64,000 bases of DNA from Bradyrhizobium diazoefficiens. GTDB taxonomy: Bacteria > Pseudomonadota > Alphaproteobacteria > Rhizobiales > Xanthobacteraceae. The notes under the pieces were generated by a model that saw nothing but the letters and a program-made list of their open reading frames with translations, was not told where the DNA came from and did no database searches. Below are positions 1-8,961 of this stretch, in pieces. Within the stretch, counting starts at the first letter, position 1. Each line of letters opens with the position of its first letter. The stretch lies in contig NZ_CP067041.1 in assembly GCF_016599855.1 (NCBI RefSeq), positions 2,108,001-2,172,000 of the forward strand. The letters run 5' to 3'. Made by a program: the position numbers and the translations under genes.

Positions 1-469
1 TGAAGGCGTTGCCGATCGAGATCACGAGGTCGATGGTGCGGGCGAATTCGGCGTGGAAGATCGCCGGGCCCCGCCACGGCACGACATCGATCCGGACGTT
101 CGGCGCAAGGCGCGTCACCCTTTCCATCAAGGGCGGCATTAATAGCTCGACCGCGAGGTCCGGCATCATCAGGCGGAATGGCCGCTCGCTGCGCGCGGCA
201 TCGAACGCGTCGGGCACGAACAGCCCGCGCACCTGGTCGAGCGCCTGCGCCAGCGGCGCGCGCAGCGCTTGCGCCCGCGGCGTCAGCTCCATCCGCGCAC
301 CGGTGCGCACCAGCAGCGGATCGCCGAAGATGTCGCGCAGGCGTTGCAGCGCGTGGCTCGCGGCCGGCTGCGACAGTCCGATGCGCAGAGCGGCGCGGCT
401 GACATTGGCCTCGCGCAGCAGCGCGTCGAGCGCGGTCAACAGATTGAGGTCAAGCGAATTCAAATTCAT
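1..469 (-). CDS. LysR-family transcriptional regulator (3' end beyond window)
   Basis: The reverse strand reads from an ATG at 469 to the window edge, giving the first ~156 residues of a protein normally near 300. Residues ~5-65 form a LysR winged helix-turn-helix (start MNLNSLDLNLL, then SRAALRIGLSQPAASHAL), followed by the beginning of the effector-binding domain. It acts as a DNA-binding activator or repressor in the cytoplasm. It is divergent from the NTF2-like gene at 561, the usual arrangement for a LysR protein and its target, and a T-N11-A box lies between them. The inducer cannot be told from the fragment. Confidence 0.9.
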   Translation of the reverse strand, partial: MNLNSLDLNLLTALDALLREANVSRAALRIGLSQPAASHALQRLRDIFGDPLLVRTGARMELTPRAQALRAPLAQALDQVRGLFVPDAFDAARSERPFRLMMPDLAVELLMPPLMERVTRLAPNVRIDVVPWRGPAIFHAEFARTIDLVISIGNAF

Positions 470-529
470 GAGGCGAATAGATACCATATCCGCTATCGAT
501 TTGAAGAATTCGTTTCACGCAGCGATCAT

Positions 530-552
530 CTCCGTATTGCCACCAAACGGAG
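530..552. promoter_or_regulatory. Candidate LysR box in divergent promoter
   Basis: CTCCGT at 530-535 and ACGGAG at 547-552 are perfect 6-base inverted repeats separated by exactly 11 bases, so the inner bases make the T-N11-A signature of LysR sites. The right arm also supplies the GGAG Shine-Dalgarno of the gene at 561, so bound regulator would cover its ribosome site. The role is inferred from position and form. Confidence 0.4.
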
Positions 553-560
553 ATGCCGCC

Positions 561-1004
561 ATGAGCGCGAGCGCCAACAAGAAACTGATGCAGGATATTT
601 TCGCCGCCGCCGCCAATCCCGATCCGGCGGTGCGCGACCGCGCGCTGTTCACAGCAAGCCTCGCCGACGATGCCAGATGGATCGTCACCGGCCAGTATTC
701 CTGGTCGCGCACCTTCGTTGGCAAGGACGCGATCCTCAACGATCTGCACGGCTATGTGCGCACCCGCCTGCGCGACCGTACGCGCACGGTCGCCGAGCGC
801 TTCATTGCCGATGGCGACCTCGTCGTGGTGGAAGCCAAGGGGGACAACGTCACCCCCGAAGGCGTGCGCTACGACAACGATTATTGCCTGGTGTTTCGGC
901 TCGAGGGCGGCAAGATCAAGGAGATCCGGGAATATTGCGACTCGGTCCTGACCGAGAGGGCGCTCGGCCGGTTCCCGCAAGCAGCCATCAGGACGGCCGG
1001 CTGA
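561..1004 (+). CDS. NTF2-like / SnoaL-fold protein
   Basis: This 147-residue protein has the length and pattern of a SnoaL-like NTF2 fold, including a central DARWIVTGQYSWSRTF segment and a C-terminal strand reading YCLVFRLEGGKIKEIREY, typical of the family's final sheet and 'E-Y-x-D' ending. Such proteins are small cone-shaped cytoplasmic enzymes or binding proteins (ketosteroid isomerase, SnoaL, limonene epoxide hydrolase types); the substrate is unknown. The ATG at 561 is chosen because GGAG lies 8 bases upstream; the open frame extends much further 5', but that part is antisense to the LysR gene. It is probably controlled by the divergent LysR regulator. Confidence 0.8.
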   Translation: MSASANKKLMQDIFAAAANPDPAVRDRALFTASLADDARWIVTGQYSWSRTFVGKDAILNDLHGYVRTRLRDRTRTVAERFIADGDLVVVEAKGDNVTPEGVRYDNDYCLVFRLEGGKIKEIREYCDSVLTERALGRFPQAAIRTAG

Positions 1005-1023
1005 TCCGCTTGTCTTGAAGCGC

Positions 1024-1053
1024 CGGGCGAACGCCTGGGCAGGCGCTCGCCCG
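1024..1053 (+). terminator. GC-rich hairpin after NTF2-like gene
   Basis: CGGGCGA (1024-1030) pairs with TCGCCCG (1047-1053), and CGCCT (1032-1036) pairs with AGGCG (1041-1045), around a 4-base loop. It sits 20 bases after the stop at 1004. There is no following T run, so it may be a weak terminator or an mRNA 3' stabiliser. Confidence 0.4.
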
Positions 1054-1077
1054 AAACCGCAGCGCCGGCCGGATTAA

Positions 1078-1104
1078 GAAGGACACAATTAACAAGTGTC
1101 CTTC
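1078..1104. promoter_or_regulatory. Inverted repeat upstream of chemoreceptor gene
   Basis: GAAGGACAC (1078-1086) and GTGTCCTTC (1096-1104) are perfect 9-base arms around the AT-rich spacer AATTAACAA. It lies 70 bases before the chemoreceptor ATG. The spacing fits either a dimeric repressor operator or a leader stem-loop; no T run follows, so a terminator is less likely. Confidence 0.45.
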
Positions 1105-1173
1105 ATTGTACTGCCGCGCAGCTGGAGTCGCCGTGGGGGTGTTCGGCTGCTCGAATTCTTGGGGGGCGGCATC

Positions 1174-3183
1174 ATGCCGGGCATTCGTTTGAGAATCCGG
1201 GGGCGTCTTTACGCTGGCTTCACGGCTCTTGCCGTGGTGGGCCTGATCATGGCGTTGGTTGCCGTCTGGAATCTGTGGGCCATCCAGGACCAGGTCGCGA
1301 GAATGTCCGCCTTCTCGGACGATGCCGCGCGCGTCCAGGAGATATCAATCCATCTCCAGGCGCTCCAGCGGGCCAATCTGCGCTACATCTATGACGCCAA
1401 CGAGCCCGCCTTCAAGGAGGCCGCGGAGCGCGAGGCGGCGACGGTCGCGTTGCTGAAAGCCGCCTCGGCGGCCTCGTTCTCGGAGGAGCGGCGCAAGATC
1501 TACGACGGCCTCGTTGCCGATTTCGACAAGCTGCAGTCGCTGCGCGGGCGTCTGGGCGCCGCCGTCAAGGAGACGACGAAAGGCAAGGCCGCTCTGCTGC
1601 CGGGTGGCGAGGAGCTGAATACCTATGCCGGCAAGCTGGTCGTTGCGGCGCATGGAACCCACGATCCTGAGATCACGGCGCCCGTCGCCGACCTCGAATC
1701 CAAGATCCTCCAGGCGCGTCTCGCGAGCTGGCGCTTCCTCGCCATGCGCGATTCCAAGGCATCCTCGACCTTCAGAGCCAATACAGAGCGGGCGCAGCAA
1801 CGGATTGCGGCGCTCCAGGAGGCCAGTCTGCCGGAGCAGGTCAAGTCTGCGCTCGCCCCGGTCAAGACCTCGCTTGCCTCCTACCAGGCGGCGTTCGAGT
1901 CCACGTCCGCTGCGATCCTCGCGGCCGACGAGACTTACCGCAACAACATTGCGCCCTTGATCGCCGAAAGTATCAACAAGCTCAAGGTTGCGGACACCGG
2001 ACTGGCGGCTGACTACCAGAAGACGCGTACGATCGCCGCAGGTGTCATCGCCAGCACGACATGGATTCAGGAGGCGGCAGGCGGTCTCGCAGTTCTGTTC
2101 AGCGTAATCGTCGCCTTCCTGATCGCCCGCAGCATCGTCGGCCCGTTGACCGCGATGACGCGCGCGATGGGCCTTCTGGCCGGCGGCAATCTCGCGGTCG
2201 AGATCCCCTCGCGTGGCAAGGCCGACGAGATTGGCGACATGGCCAAGGCGATCCAGGTGTTCAAGGACAACATGATCGACACCGAGCGCCTGCGTCACGA
2301 GCAGACCGAGACCGAGGCGCGGCAGGCCGAGGATCGCAAGAAAGATATGGTCCGGCTCGCCGGCCAGTTCGAGCAGACGGTCGGCGAGATCGTCGAGACC
2401 GTGTCGTCGGCCTCGCACGAGCTCGAGGCGTCCGCTAGCACGCTGACCGCGACCGCCTCGCGCGCCCAGAACCTGTCCACCGAGGTCGCCTCCGCCTCGC
2501 AGGAAGCCACCGCGAACGTGCAGGCCGTCGCCTCGGCTACCGAAGAGCTGTCCTCCTCGGTGAGCGAGATCGCGCGTCAGGTCCAGGAATCCGCCCGTAT
2601 CGCGGGCGAGGCCGTGGGGCAGGCGACCAAGACCAACGCACGCGTTAGCGAGCTCTCCAAGGCGGCGGCGCGCATCGGCGACGTCGTCGAGCTGATCAGC
2701 ACGATTGCCGGCCAGACCAATCTGCTGGCCCTTAACGCCACCATCGAGGCCGCGCGGGCAGGCGAAGCCGGACGTGGCTTTGCCGTGGTCGCCGCCGAGG
2801 TGAAGGCGCTAGCCGAGCAGACCGCAAAAGCCACCGGCGAGATCGCCCAGCAGGTCTCCGGCATCCAGGCCGCGACGGAAGAATCGGCCGGCTCCATCCG
2901 GGAGATCAGCAGCACCATCGAGCGGCTGTCGGAAATCTCCTCGACGGTTGCGGCCGCCGTGGAACAGCAGGGCGCCGCCACTCAGGAAATCTCCCGCAAC
3001 GTCCAGCAGGCCGCGCACGGCACCCAGCGCGTTTCGACCAACATCGGTGACGTCCAGCGCGGCGCCTCGGACACCGGATCGGCCTCCTCGCAGGTGCTCT
3101 CGGCGGCGCGCTCGCTGTCTTCAGACAGCAACCGGCTGAAGCAGGAAGTTGCAAAATTCCTGAGCTCGGTCCACGCCGCCTAA
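1174..3183 (+). CDS. Methyl-accepting chemotaxis protein
   Basis: This 669-residue transmembrane chemoreceptor relays ligand binding to the CheA-CheW complex at the inner membrane. A first membrane helix lies at ~10-32 ([20 protein letters not shown]), followed by a helical periplasmic sensor of ~270 residues, a second helix at ~304-326, a HAMP linker, and a long coiled-coil signalling domain whose hairpin tip near residue 510 reads [20 protein letters not shown]. No C-terminal CheR-tethering pentapeptide is visible. The ATG at 1174 is preferred over an upstream GTG at 1096 because the latter adds a charged, non-conserved 26-residue leader and overlaps a palindrome. The ligand is unknown. Confidence 0.95.
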   Translation: MPGIRLRIRGRLYAGFTALAVVGLIMALVAVWNLWAIQDQVARMSAFSDDAARVQEISIHLQALQRANLRYIYDANEPAFKEAAEREAATVALLKAASAASFSEERRKIYDGLVADFDKLQSLRGRLGAAVKETTKGKAALLPGGEELNTYAGKLVVAAHGTHDPEITAPVADLESKILQARLASWRFLAMRDSKASSTFRANTERAQQRIAALQEASLPEQVKSALAPVKTSLASYQAAFESTSAAILAADETYRNNIAPLIAESINKLKVADTGLAADYQKTRTIAAGVIASTTWIQEAAGGLAVLFSVIVAFLIARSIVGPLTAMTRAMGLLAGGNLAVEIPSRGKADEIGDMAKAIQVFKDNMIDTERLRHEQTETEARQAEDRKKDMVRLAGQFEQTVGEIVETVSSASHELEASASTLTATASRAQNLSTEVASASQEATANVQAVASATEELSSSVSEIARQVQESARIAGEAVGQATKTNARVSELSKAAARIGDVVELISTIAGQTNLLALNATIEAARAGEAGRGFAVVAAEVKALAEQTAKATGEIAQQVSGIQAATEESAGSIREISSTIERLSEISSTVAAAVEQQGAATQEISRNVQQAAHGTQRVSTNIGDVQRGASDTGSASSQVLSAARSLSSDSNRLKQEVAKFLSSVHAA

Positions 3184-3188
3184 AAGCA

Positions 3189-3216
3189 AAAGGCCACGCA
3201 CGTGCGCGTGGCCTTT
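3189..3216. terminator. Bidirectional terminator between convergent genes
   Basis: AAAGGCCACGC (3189-3199) and GCGTGGCCTTT (3206-3216) are a perfect 11-base stem with a 6-base loop. It starts 5 bases after the chemoreceptor stop and lies 18 bases beyond the end of the convergent GST gene. The A/T ends give a T run on both strands, so it can serve both genes. Confidence 0.85.
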
Positions 3217-3234
3217 AACCGCGGCGAGATGTGA

Positions 3235-3915
3235 TCAGGCCACTTTCGTCGTCATGTGCTTGAACATGTTGGCTCTCGCTTCGTCGTCCATCTCGGCCTT
3301 GAAGGTGAACCTGTCCTTCAGGGCGATCGCGCGCGCCGCGGCGGGGCGCGCCGAGATCTCGTCGATCAGCCGCTTAACGTTCGGGTAGCGCGCAAAGGCG
3401 TCGTCGCCGAGCTTGAACGGTACCATCCGCGCCCAGCCCCACAGCGCCATGTCGACGATCGAATAGCTGTCGCCGGCCATGTAGCGGCGGCTGGCAAGGT
3501 GACCGTCGAGAATCTTGTAATGGCGATCGGTCTCGTACTGGTAGCGGTTATGGGCATAATCGTGGTTCTGGTCCTTCGGCGCAAAATGCTTGAAGTGCAC
3601 GGCCTGGCCCGAATAGGGCCCAACGCCGGTCGCCACGAACATCAGCCAGGACAGCAGTTCGGCGCGGTTCTCGGCGAGGAATTTTTCGGTCTTCTCGGCG
3701 AGATAGAGAAGGATGGCGTTCGAGTCGAACACGATCGTACCGTTGTCATCGATCGCCGGCACCTTGGCGTTCGGATTGACCTTCAGATAGTCCGGCGTGA
3801 ACTGCTCGCCCTTGCGGGTGTCGATCTTCACCGGCTCGAACGGCAGGCCGGCCTCCTCGAGGAAGAGCGCGACCTTGGTCGGGTTCGGCGACCCGTTGAA
3901 ATAGAATTTGAGCAT
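3235..3915 (-). CDS. Glutathione S-transferase family protein
   Basis: The 226-residue protein has an N-terminal thioredoxin-like domain (~1-80) with YFNGSPNPTKVALFLEEAG, the cis-proline region NPNAKVPAI and the SNAI glutathione-contact segment, then an all-helical C-terminal domain. The NPTKV start resembles the Ure2/YfcG/YghU-type (Nu) GSTs, which use Asn/Thr in place of the classical Tyr or Ser and often act as disulfide-bond reductases. It is a cytoplasmic enzyme likely working on glutathione conjugates or mixed disulfides; the actual substrate is not predictable. It is transcribed alone, ending at the bidirectional terminator at 3189-3216. Confidence 0.9.
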   Translation of the reverse strand: MLKFYFNGSPNPTKVALFLEEAGLPFEPVKIDTRKGEQFTPDYLKVNPNAKVPAIDDNGTIVFDSNAILLYLAEKTEKFLAENRAELLSWLMFVATGVGPYSGQAVHFKHFAPKDQNHDYAHNRYQYETDRHYKILDGHLASRRYMAGDSYSIVDMALWGWARMVPFKLGDDAFARYPNVKRLIDEISARPAAARAIALKDRFTFKAEMDDEARANMFKHMTTKVA

Positions 3916-4047
3916 CTAGCATTTCCCCGGTGTTGGTGGCCGAAAGCGGACGCGGCATCATGGCTGCGCCGCGGCCTTCTCTTGCCTGAACCTCCTCGGG
4001 GAGGGCAACCGGCGAGTTTGCCGGGCAGTATCTGCGCGCCACGCAGA

Positions 4048-4374
4048 TCAGCCGGCGTAACAAAGCCCGATCGCAGCCGTAATGACCATCGCCGCGCCGA
4101 CGGCTTCCAGCCTCAGCCCGAGCTTTGCTGCGAGATGCATGTCGGAAGCCCGCGCCGCGCGCTCCGACCCGCGCGCATAGCCGTGCACGATGACGTCCTG
4201 ATTGAAATTGTCGTGCGCCTCGTTGCTGCTGGCAAGCCCGACGCAGACCACGAGCACGCCGAAGATCGCGAGGCCGAAAAAGCCGAGCAGCGCGATCAAG
4301 AACATCGGAAACATGCCGACCAGGAAGATTGGAAGGAGCGGCACCAGTAGCAATGTCTCGGACTGTCGTCGCAT
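4048..4374 (-). CDS. Small inner-membrane protein of unknown function
   Basis: This 108-residue protein is mostly hydrophobic: two adjacent membrane helices at ~8-28 and ~30-50 (LLVPLLPIFLVGMFPMFLIALLG segment, then AIFGVLVVCVGLAS), a polar middle containing NEAHDNFNQDVIVHGYARGSE split by charged residues, and a last hydrophobic segment near the C-terminus (AAMVITAAIGLCYAG). I do not recognise the family. It stands alone between the GST gene and a repeat element. Codon use matches the neighbours, which supports it being a real gene. Confidence 0.6.
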   Translation of the reverse strand: MRRQSETLLLVPLLPIFLVGMFPMFLIALLGFFGLAIFGVLVVCVGLASSNEAHDNFNQDVIVHGYARGSERAARASDMHLAAKLGLRLEAVGAAMVITAAIGLCYAG

Positions 4375-4444
4375 GGGAAGACCGGTCGGGACGGGACTGA
4401 TCGGGGAAATTTAGTCCTGGCTGGGGCGGGTTTCAACCACGGTC

Positions 4445-4545
4445 GTCATTCCGGGGCGCGCGAAGCGCGAGCCCGGAATCCATTGGGCCGCGTGTACTGT
4501 GGCCGGATGGATTCCGGGTTCTCGCTTCGCGAGCCCCGGAATGAC
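4445..4545. repeat. Intergenic inverted-repeat element, family A (GTCATTCCGGGG ends)
   Basis: Long imperfect palindrome with outer ends GTCATTCCGGGGC and GCCCCGGAATGAC and internal complementary GGAATCCA / TGGATTCC. Members of the same family lie at 31357-31437, 34629-34730 and 60647-60749. The form is that of a REP/BIME-like or small MITE-like element. Confidence 0.85.
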
Positions 4546-4566
4546 GGAGAGAGAATGACGGAGAGA
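4539..4566. repeat. 14-bp perfect tandem duplication
   Basis: GAATGACGGAGAGA occurs twice head to tail at 4539-4552 and 4553-4566. It duplicates the right end of the family A element and stops two bases before the ccrM stop codon, suggesting a slippage event at the element edge. Confidence 0.8.
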
Positions 4567-4567
4567 G

Positions 4568-5717
<1,150 letters not shown>

Positions 5718-6098
5718 AGGCGACGCTGTCGGCGACGCGGGACCAAACAACCGACTGACCGTTACAATGAAGCGGCAAAGTAAAAATCGGCTTAACCCGC
5801 CGCTTTCGTGAGCGGACCGCGCCTCGCGTTGCAGGAGCCGGTGATTGCACGCATCCGCCGTGTTTTGCAGTGTATTTCGCATTGCTGACACTGCGGCGGC
5901 CTTGCGGCGGTCAAAACTCTCTCGGAAAAAAGTGCATGGCCCTCGGAAAAAATTGCTGATGCGCCCGCGCTGTCGCACTAGGCAATTTTTGCCGGCCACG
6001 ATATTGATAAAAGCAACGGAAATTTTACGTATGTGGCGCGTTGAGCTTTGGCGCTCCTGCGCCCAACTGACGCCATTAAGGACTTAAGGGAAGCCGCC
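5718..6098. other. Noncoding divergent region between ccrM and protease gene
   Basis: About 380 bases without a credible gene, noticeably richer in A/T than its surroundings after 5900. It must hold the promoters of ccrM (minus) and the YpfJ-type protease (plus). A CtrA-like site is possible at 5781-5795, reading TTAA-N7-TTTA on the minus strand, one base short of TTAA-N7-TTAA. CtrA activates ccrM in Caulobacter. I found no clear -35/-10 pair by eye. Confidence 0.45.
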
Positions 6099-7040
6099 AT
6101 GCGCTACGATGATTTCCGCCGCAGCGACGACATTGAGGATCGTCGCGACGACGGCGGCGGAGGGTTCGGCGGCGGCGGAGGCGGCGGGTTCGGCCTGCCG
6201 ATGGGCGGCGGCGGCCTCGGCATCGGGACCATCATCGTGCTCGGCCTGGTCGGCTATGCCTTCGGCATCGATCCGCGCGTCCTGATCGGCGGCGCCGAGA
6301 TCCTCACCGGCGGCGGCCAGGCGCCGAGCTACCACAGTGACCGTCCATCTTCCCAGGCCAGGCGCGGCGCGCCGACCGACGAGATGGGCAGCATGATTTC
6401 CGGCATCCTCGGCGAGATCGACGACCGCTGGAGCGAGATCTTCCAGGCCAGCGGCCAATCCTACACCGGCCCGAAAGTCGTGCTGTTCCACAACGCCACC
6501 AATGGCGGCCGCTGCGGCCGGGCCGAGTCGGCGATGGGTCCGTTCTACTGTCCGCCGGACCGCACCATCTTCCTCGACACGTCGTTCTTCCGCGAGGTCG
6601 AAACGCGCTTCCATGGCTGCTCCGGCAAGTCCGCGTGCAATTTCACTACGGCCTACATCATCGCCCACGAAGCCGGCCATCACATCCAGAACCTGCTCGG
6701 CATCATTCCGAAGGTGACGCGATTGCAGCAGCAGGCCGGCAGCAAGGCCGAGGCCAATGCGCTCCAGGTCAAGGTCGAATTGCAGGCTGATTGTCTGTCC
6801 GGCGTCTGGGTCAATCGTGAGGCGAAGAAGCGTCCGAACTTCCTCGAAACCGGCGACATCGACGCAGCGCTGACCACGGCGAGCGCGATCGGCGACGATA
6901 CACTGCAGCGTCAGGCCACGGGGCGCGTCGTGCCTGACTCCTTCACCCACGGCTCGGCCGCGCAGCGCAAGCAGTGGTTCATGACCGGCTATCAGCAGGG
7001 CACGCTGCAGGCCTGTAATACGTTCGGCGGCGGCGGGTAG
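6099..7040 (+). CDS. YpfJ-type neutral zinc metallopeptidase
   Basis: This 313-residue protein belongs to the putative neutral zinc metallopeptidase family (YpfJ). It has a charged start, a Gly-rich linker (~20-40), one membrane helix at ~42-58 (GIGTIIVLGLVGYAFGI) and a C-terminal domain with the zinc motif HEAGHH near residue 188 and a downstream ELQADCLSG that supplies the third ligand. It is probably anchored in the inner membrane with the catalytic domain outside. Its substrates are unknown. The ATG at 6099 is chosen over an upstream ATG at 6048 because TAAGGG precedes it and the conserved MRYDDFR start begins there. Confidence 0.9.
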   Translation: MRYDDFRRSDDIEDRRDDGGGGFGGGGGGGFGLPMGGGGLGIGTIIVLGLVGYAFGIDPRVLIGGAEILTGGGQAPSYHSDRPSSQARRGAPTDEMGSMISGILGEIDDRWSEIFQASGQSYTGPKVVLFHNATNGGRCGRAESAMGPFYCPPDRTIFLDTSFFREVETRFHGCSGKSACNFTTAYIIAHEAGHHIQNLLGIIPKVTRLQQQAGSKAEANALQVKVELQADCLSGVWVNREAKKRPNFLETGDIDAALTTASAIGDDTLQRQATGRVVPDSFTHGSAAQRKQWFMTGYQQGTLQACNTFGGGG

Positions 7041-7046
7041 CGAATG

Positions 7047-7192
7047 TCTCGTGCTCCGGACGCAGCGCAGCGCTTCTTCAGCGGTGCGTTGCAGAGCCGG
7101 GGCCCACAATGCCGGTCGCGGCAGGTTTAGAGAAATGGGTCCCGGCTCTGCGATGCACCGCTGCCGCGCTGCATCGCGTCCGGGACACGAGA
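7047..7192. repeat. Intergenic inverted-repeat element, family C
   Basis: The left half (from TCTCGTGCTCCGGACGC) and right half (to GCGTCCGGGACACGAGA) are imperfect inverted copies of ~60 bases, with GGTGC-TTGCAGAGCCGGG in one matching the complement of CCCGGCTCTGCGATGCACC in the other. It fills the space between the protease gene and moaB and would fold into one long hairpin. Confidence 0.8.
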
Positions 7193-7202
7193 GGATAGAG
7201 CA

Positions 7203-7766
7203 ATGGCCTCCATCGACGAATCCAAACAGTTCATTCCGCTCAACATCGCGGTCCTCACCGTCTCCGACACGCGCGCGCTTGCTGATGACAAATCCGGCCA
7301 GACGCTGGTCGATCGCCTCACGGCCGCGGGTCATCATCTCGCCGCCCGCGAGATCGTCACCGACGATGTCGAGGCAATCCGCGCCGTGATCCGCCGCTGG
7401 GTCGCGGATGCCGGCATCGACGTTGTCATCACCACCGGCGGCACCGGCTTCACCGGGCGCGACGTCACGCCGGAGGCGATCGAGCCGCTGTTCGAGAAGC
7501 GCATGGATGGTTTCTCCATCGCCTTCCACATGCTGAGCCACGCCAAGATCGGGACCTCGACGATCCAGAGCCGCGCCACTGCGGGCGTCACTGGGGCGAC
7601 CTACATCTTCTGCCTGCCCGGCTCGCCTGGCGCCTGCCGCGACGGCTGGGACGGCATCCTCAAAGCCCAGCTCGACTACCGCACGCGCCCCTGCAATTTC
7701 GTCGAGATCATGCCGCGGCTGGACGAGCATCTGCGAAGGCCGAAGGCGCAAGGCGCGACGGTGTAG
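7203..7766 (+). CDS. moaB: Molybdenum cofactor biosynthesis protein MoaB
   Basis: The 187-residue protein is a MoaB/MogA-fold molybdopterin-binding protein. It shows the family start LNIAVLTVSDTR, the substrate-binding TTGGTGFTGRDVTPEA loop near residue 80 and the CLPGSPGACRDGWDGI segment near the C-terminus. MoaB/Mog proteins adenylylate molybdopterin before molybdate insertion; some MoaB proteins are of uncertain activity and MogA does the step, so the exact role in this organism is inferred. It is cytoplasmic. A purine-rich GAGGATAGAGCA precedes the ATG. No other Mo-cofactor genes are nearby. Confidence 0.92.
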   Translation: MASIDESKQFIPLNIAVLTVSDTRALADDKSGQTLVDRLTAAGHHLAAREIVTDDVEAIRAVIRRWVADAGIDVVITTGGTGFTGRDVTPEAIEPLFEKRMDGFSIAFHMLSHAKIGTSTIQSRATAGVTGATYIFCLPGSPGACRDGWDGILKAQLDYRTRPCNFVEIMPRLDEHLRRPKAQGATV

Positions 7767-7790
7767 GTGCGGACGCTGGTGTTTTCTTCC

Positions 7791-7933
7791 CTTCCCCCTT
7801 GTGGACGAAGGTGGCGCGAAGCGCCGGATGAGGGGTATCTATCCACTCGCGCCAGCGCGCGTGGATAGATACCCCTCGCCCAAGCGAGCCCGCGTCTATT
7901 AGCGTCGCCGCCCTCTCCCGCAAGGGGCGAGGG
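7791..7933. repeat. Intergenic inverted-repeat element, family D (CCCTCTCCCGC type)
   Basis: The element contains CTTCCCCCTTGTGGACGAAG at one end, GCCCTCTCCCGCAAGGGGCG at the other, and a near-perfect inner inverted repeat GGGGTATCTATCCAC / GTGGATAGATACCCC around a GCGCGCC core. It lies between moaB and the convergent MarR-GNAT gene. Related elements occur at 51890-52012 and 63478-63676. Confidence 0.8.
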
Positions 7934-7967
7934 CACATTCATGCGCTTCTCGCTCGTTGCGAAATAA

Positions 7968-8897
7968 TCAGAGATCCCGCTCCCAGATCTCGCCGACCAG
8001 ATCGGCACCGAAACTGTGGTGCTTCTCTTCCTTCACGAGCTTGAAGCCGGCGCTCTGGTAGATGCCGCGTGCGGCCACCAGAATGCTCTGCGTCCACAGC
8101 GTCATCCTGCGGTAGCCCCGCTCGCGGGCGCCCTGGATGCATTGCTCGACCAGCGCGCGGCCGATACCGAGTCCGCGCGCTTTCTTCTCCACCTGCAACA
8201 GGCGGAGCTTGGCGATCTCGTTCGTGGCCTTGACCAGAAAGATCGAGCCGACCGGCTCGCCACCGATCTCCGCGATCCAGCAGTGCTCGCGTGCGGCGTC
8301 GTAGTTCCTGATGAACTGGGCACAGATCTCGGCGACCAGCGCCTCGTAGCTGATGTCCCAGTTGTAGTCCGCGGCATAGGCGGCGGCTTGCCGTGAGATG
8401 ACCCAGCCCATGTCGCCGACGCGATGGCTGCGCAGCATGAACGCTGCGGGCTGGCTTTGTCGCTGCTCCAGCACGGCCTCAATGGTCGCCATAGCCTGCG
8501 TGAGCCGTGTCGTATCGCTGGCCGAAAGCCGAGCCAGCATCGCGGCGACCTCGTTCTGAGAGTTCAGGTTCAGCTTGGCGAAAGTCTGGCGACCCTTGGC
8601 GGTGAGGCTCAGCTGGTATTGCCTGCGATCTGCCAGCAGGGGCTTTCGCGTGATCAGCCCCTTTTCCTCGAAGTTCTGAACGATGCGGCTGAGATAGCCG
8701 GGATCGAGACCAAGCTCGTTTCCGATCTCTTTGGCCGCAAGGTCGTCACGCTGCGCGAGCTCGTAGAGCACACGCGCCTCGCTGAGCGAAAACGGGCTCT
8801 TTCCAAGATGCTGGTCGAGCACACCGAGCTTGCGGGTATAGAAGCGGTTGAAGGCGCGGACCGCTGCGATTTGGCTGTCGATACCGTCAGAAGACAT
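7968..8897 (-). CDS. MarR-GNAT fusion regulator/acetyltransferase
   Basis: This 309-residue protein joins a MarR-type winged helix domain (~1-145; SEARVLYELAQRDDLAAKEIGNELG, then SRIVQNFEEKGLI and the wing DRRQYQLSLTAKG) to a GNAT acetyltransferase domain (~150-309) with the acetyl-CoA loop KARGLGIGRALVEQ. The architecture is a known bifunctional helix-turn-helix/GNAT family; the domains may couple small-molecule acetylation to repression. The start at 8897 is chosen because GAGGTG lies just upstream; an in-frame start 11 codons earlier would run into the operator. A large palindrome lies 13 bases upstream, pointing to autoregulation. Confidence 0.9.
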   Translation of the reverse strand: MSSDGIDSQIAAVRAFNRFYTRKLGVLDQHLGKSPFSLSEARVLYELAQRDDLAAKEIGNELGLDPGYLSRIVQNFEEKGLITRKPLLADRRQYQLSLTAKGRQTFAKLNLNSQNEVAAMLARLSASDTTRLTQAMATIEAVLEQRQSQPAAFMLRSHRVGDMGWVISRQAAAYAADYNWDISYEALVAEICAQFIRNYDAAREHCWIAEIGGEPVGSIFLVKATNEIAKLRLLQVEKKARGLGIGRALVEQCIQGARERGYRRMTLWTQSILVAARGIYQSAGFKLVKEEKHHSFGADLVGEIWERDL

Positions 8898-8910
8898 TGG
8901 GTCACCTCGA

Positions 8911-8950
8911 TACTTGCCATTGTCAAGCAATTATTTGACTTTGGCAAGTA
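8911..8950. promoter_or_regulatory. Palindromic operator of the MarR-GNAT gene
   Basis: The arms at 8911-8926 (TACTTGCCATTGTCAA) and 8935-8950 (TTGACTTTGGCAAGTA) are inverted copies matching at 14 of 16 positions, around an 8-base AT-rich centre. TTGACA on the minus strand and TTGACT on the plus strand fall inside the arms, so binding would occlude promoter elements. The size and symmetry fit two MarR dimers. Confidence 0.65.
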
Positions 8951-8961
8951 TTTGGAGGCGC

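Noticed and set aside
9-560. Upstream extension of the NTF2-like reading frame
   Set aside because: This part is antisense to the LysR gene; the ATG at 561 has a proper ribosome site and starts the domain.
6084-7751. A 555-codon minus-strand frame across the protease and moaB
   Set aside because: It spans two convincing genes and a repeat element on the plus strand; the product matches nothing and is Ala/Arg-rich.
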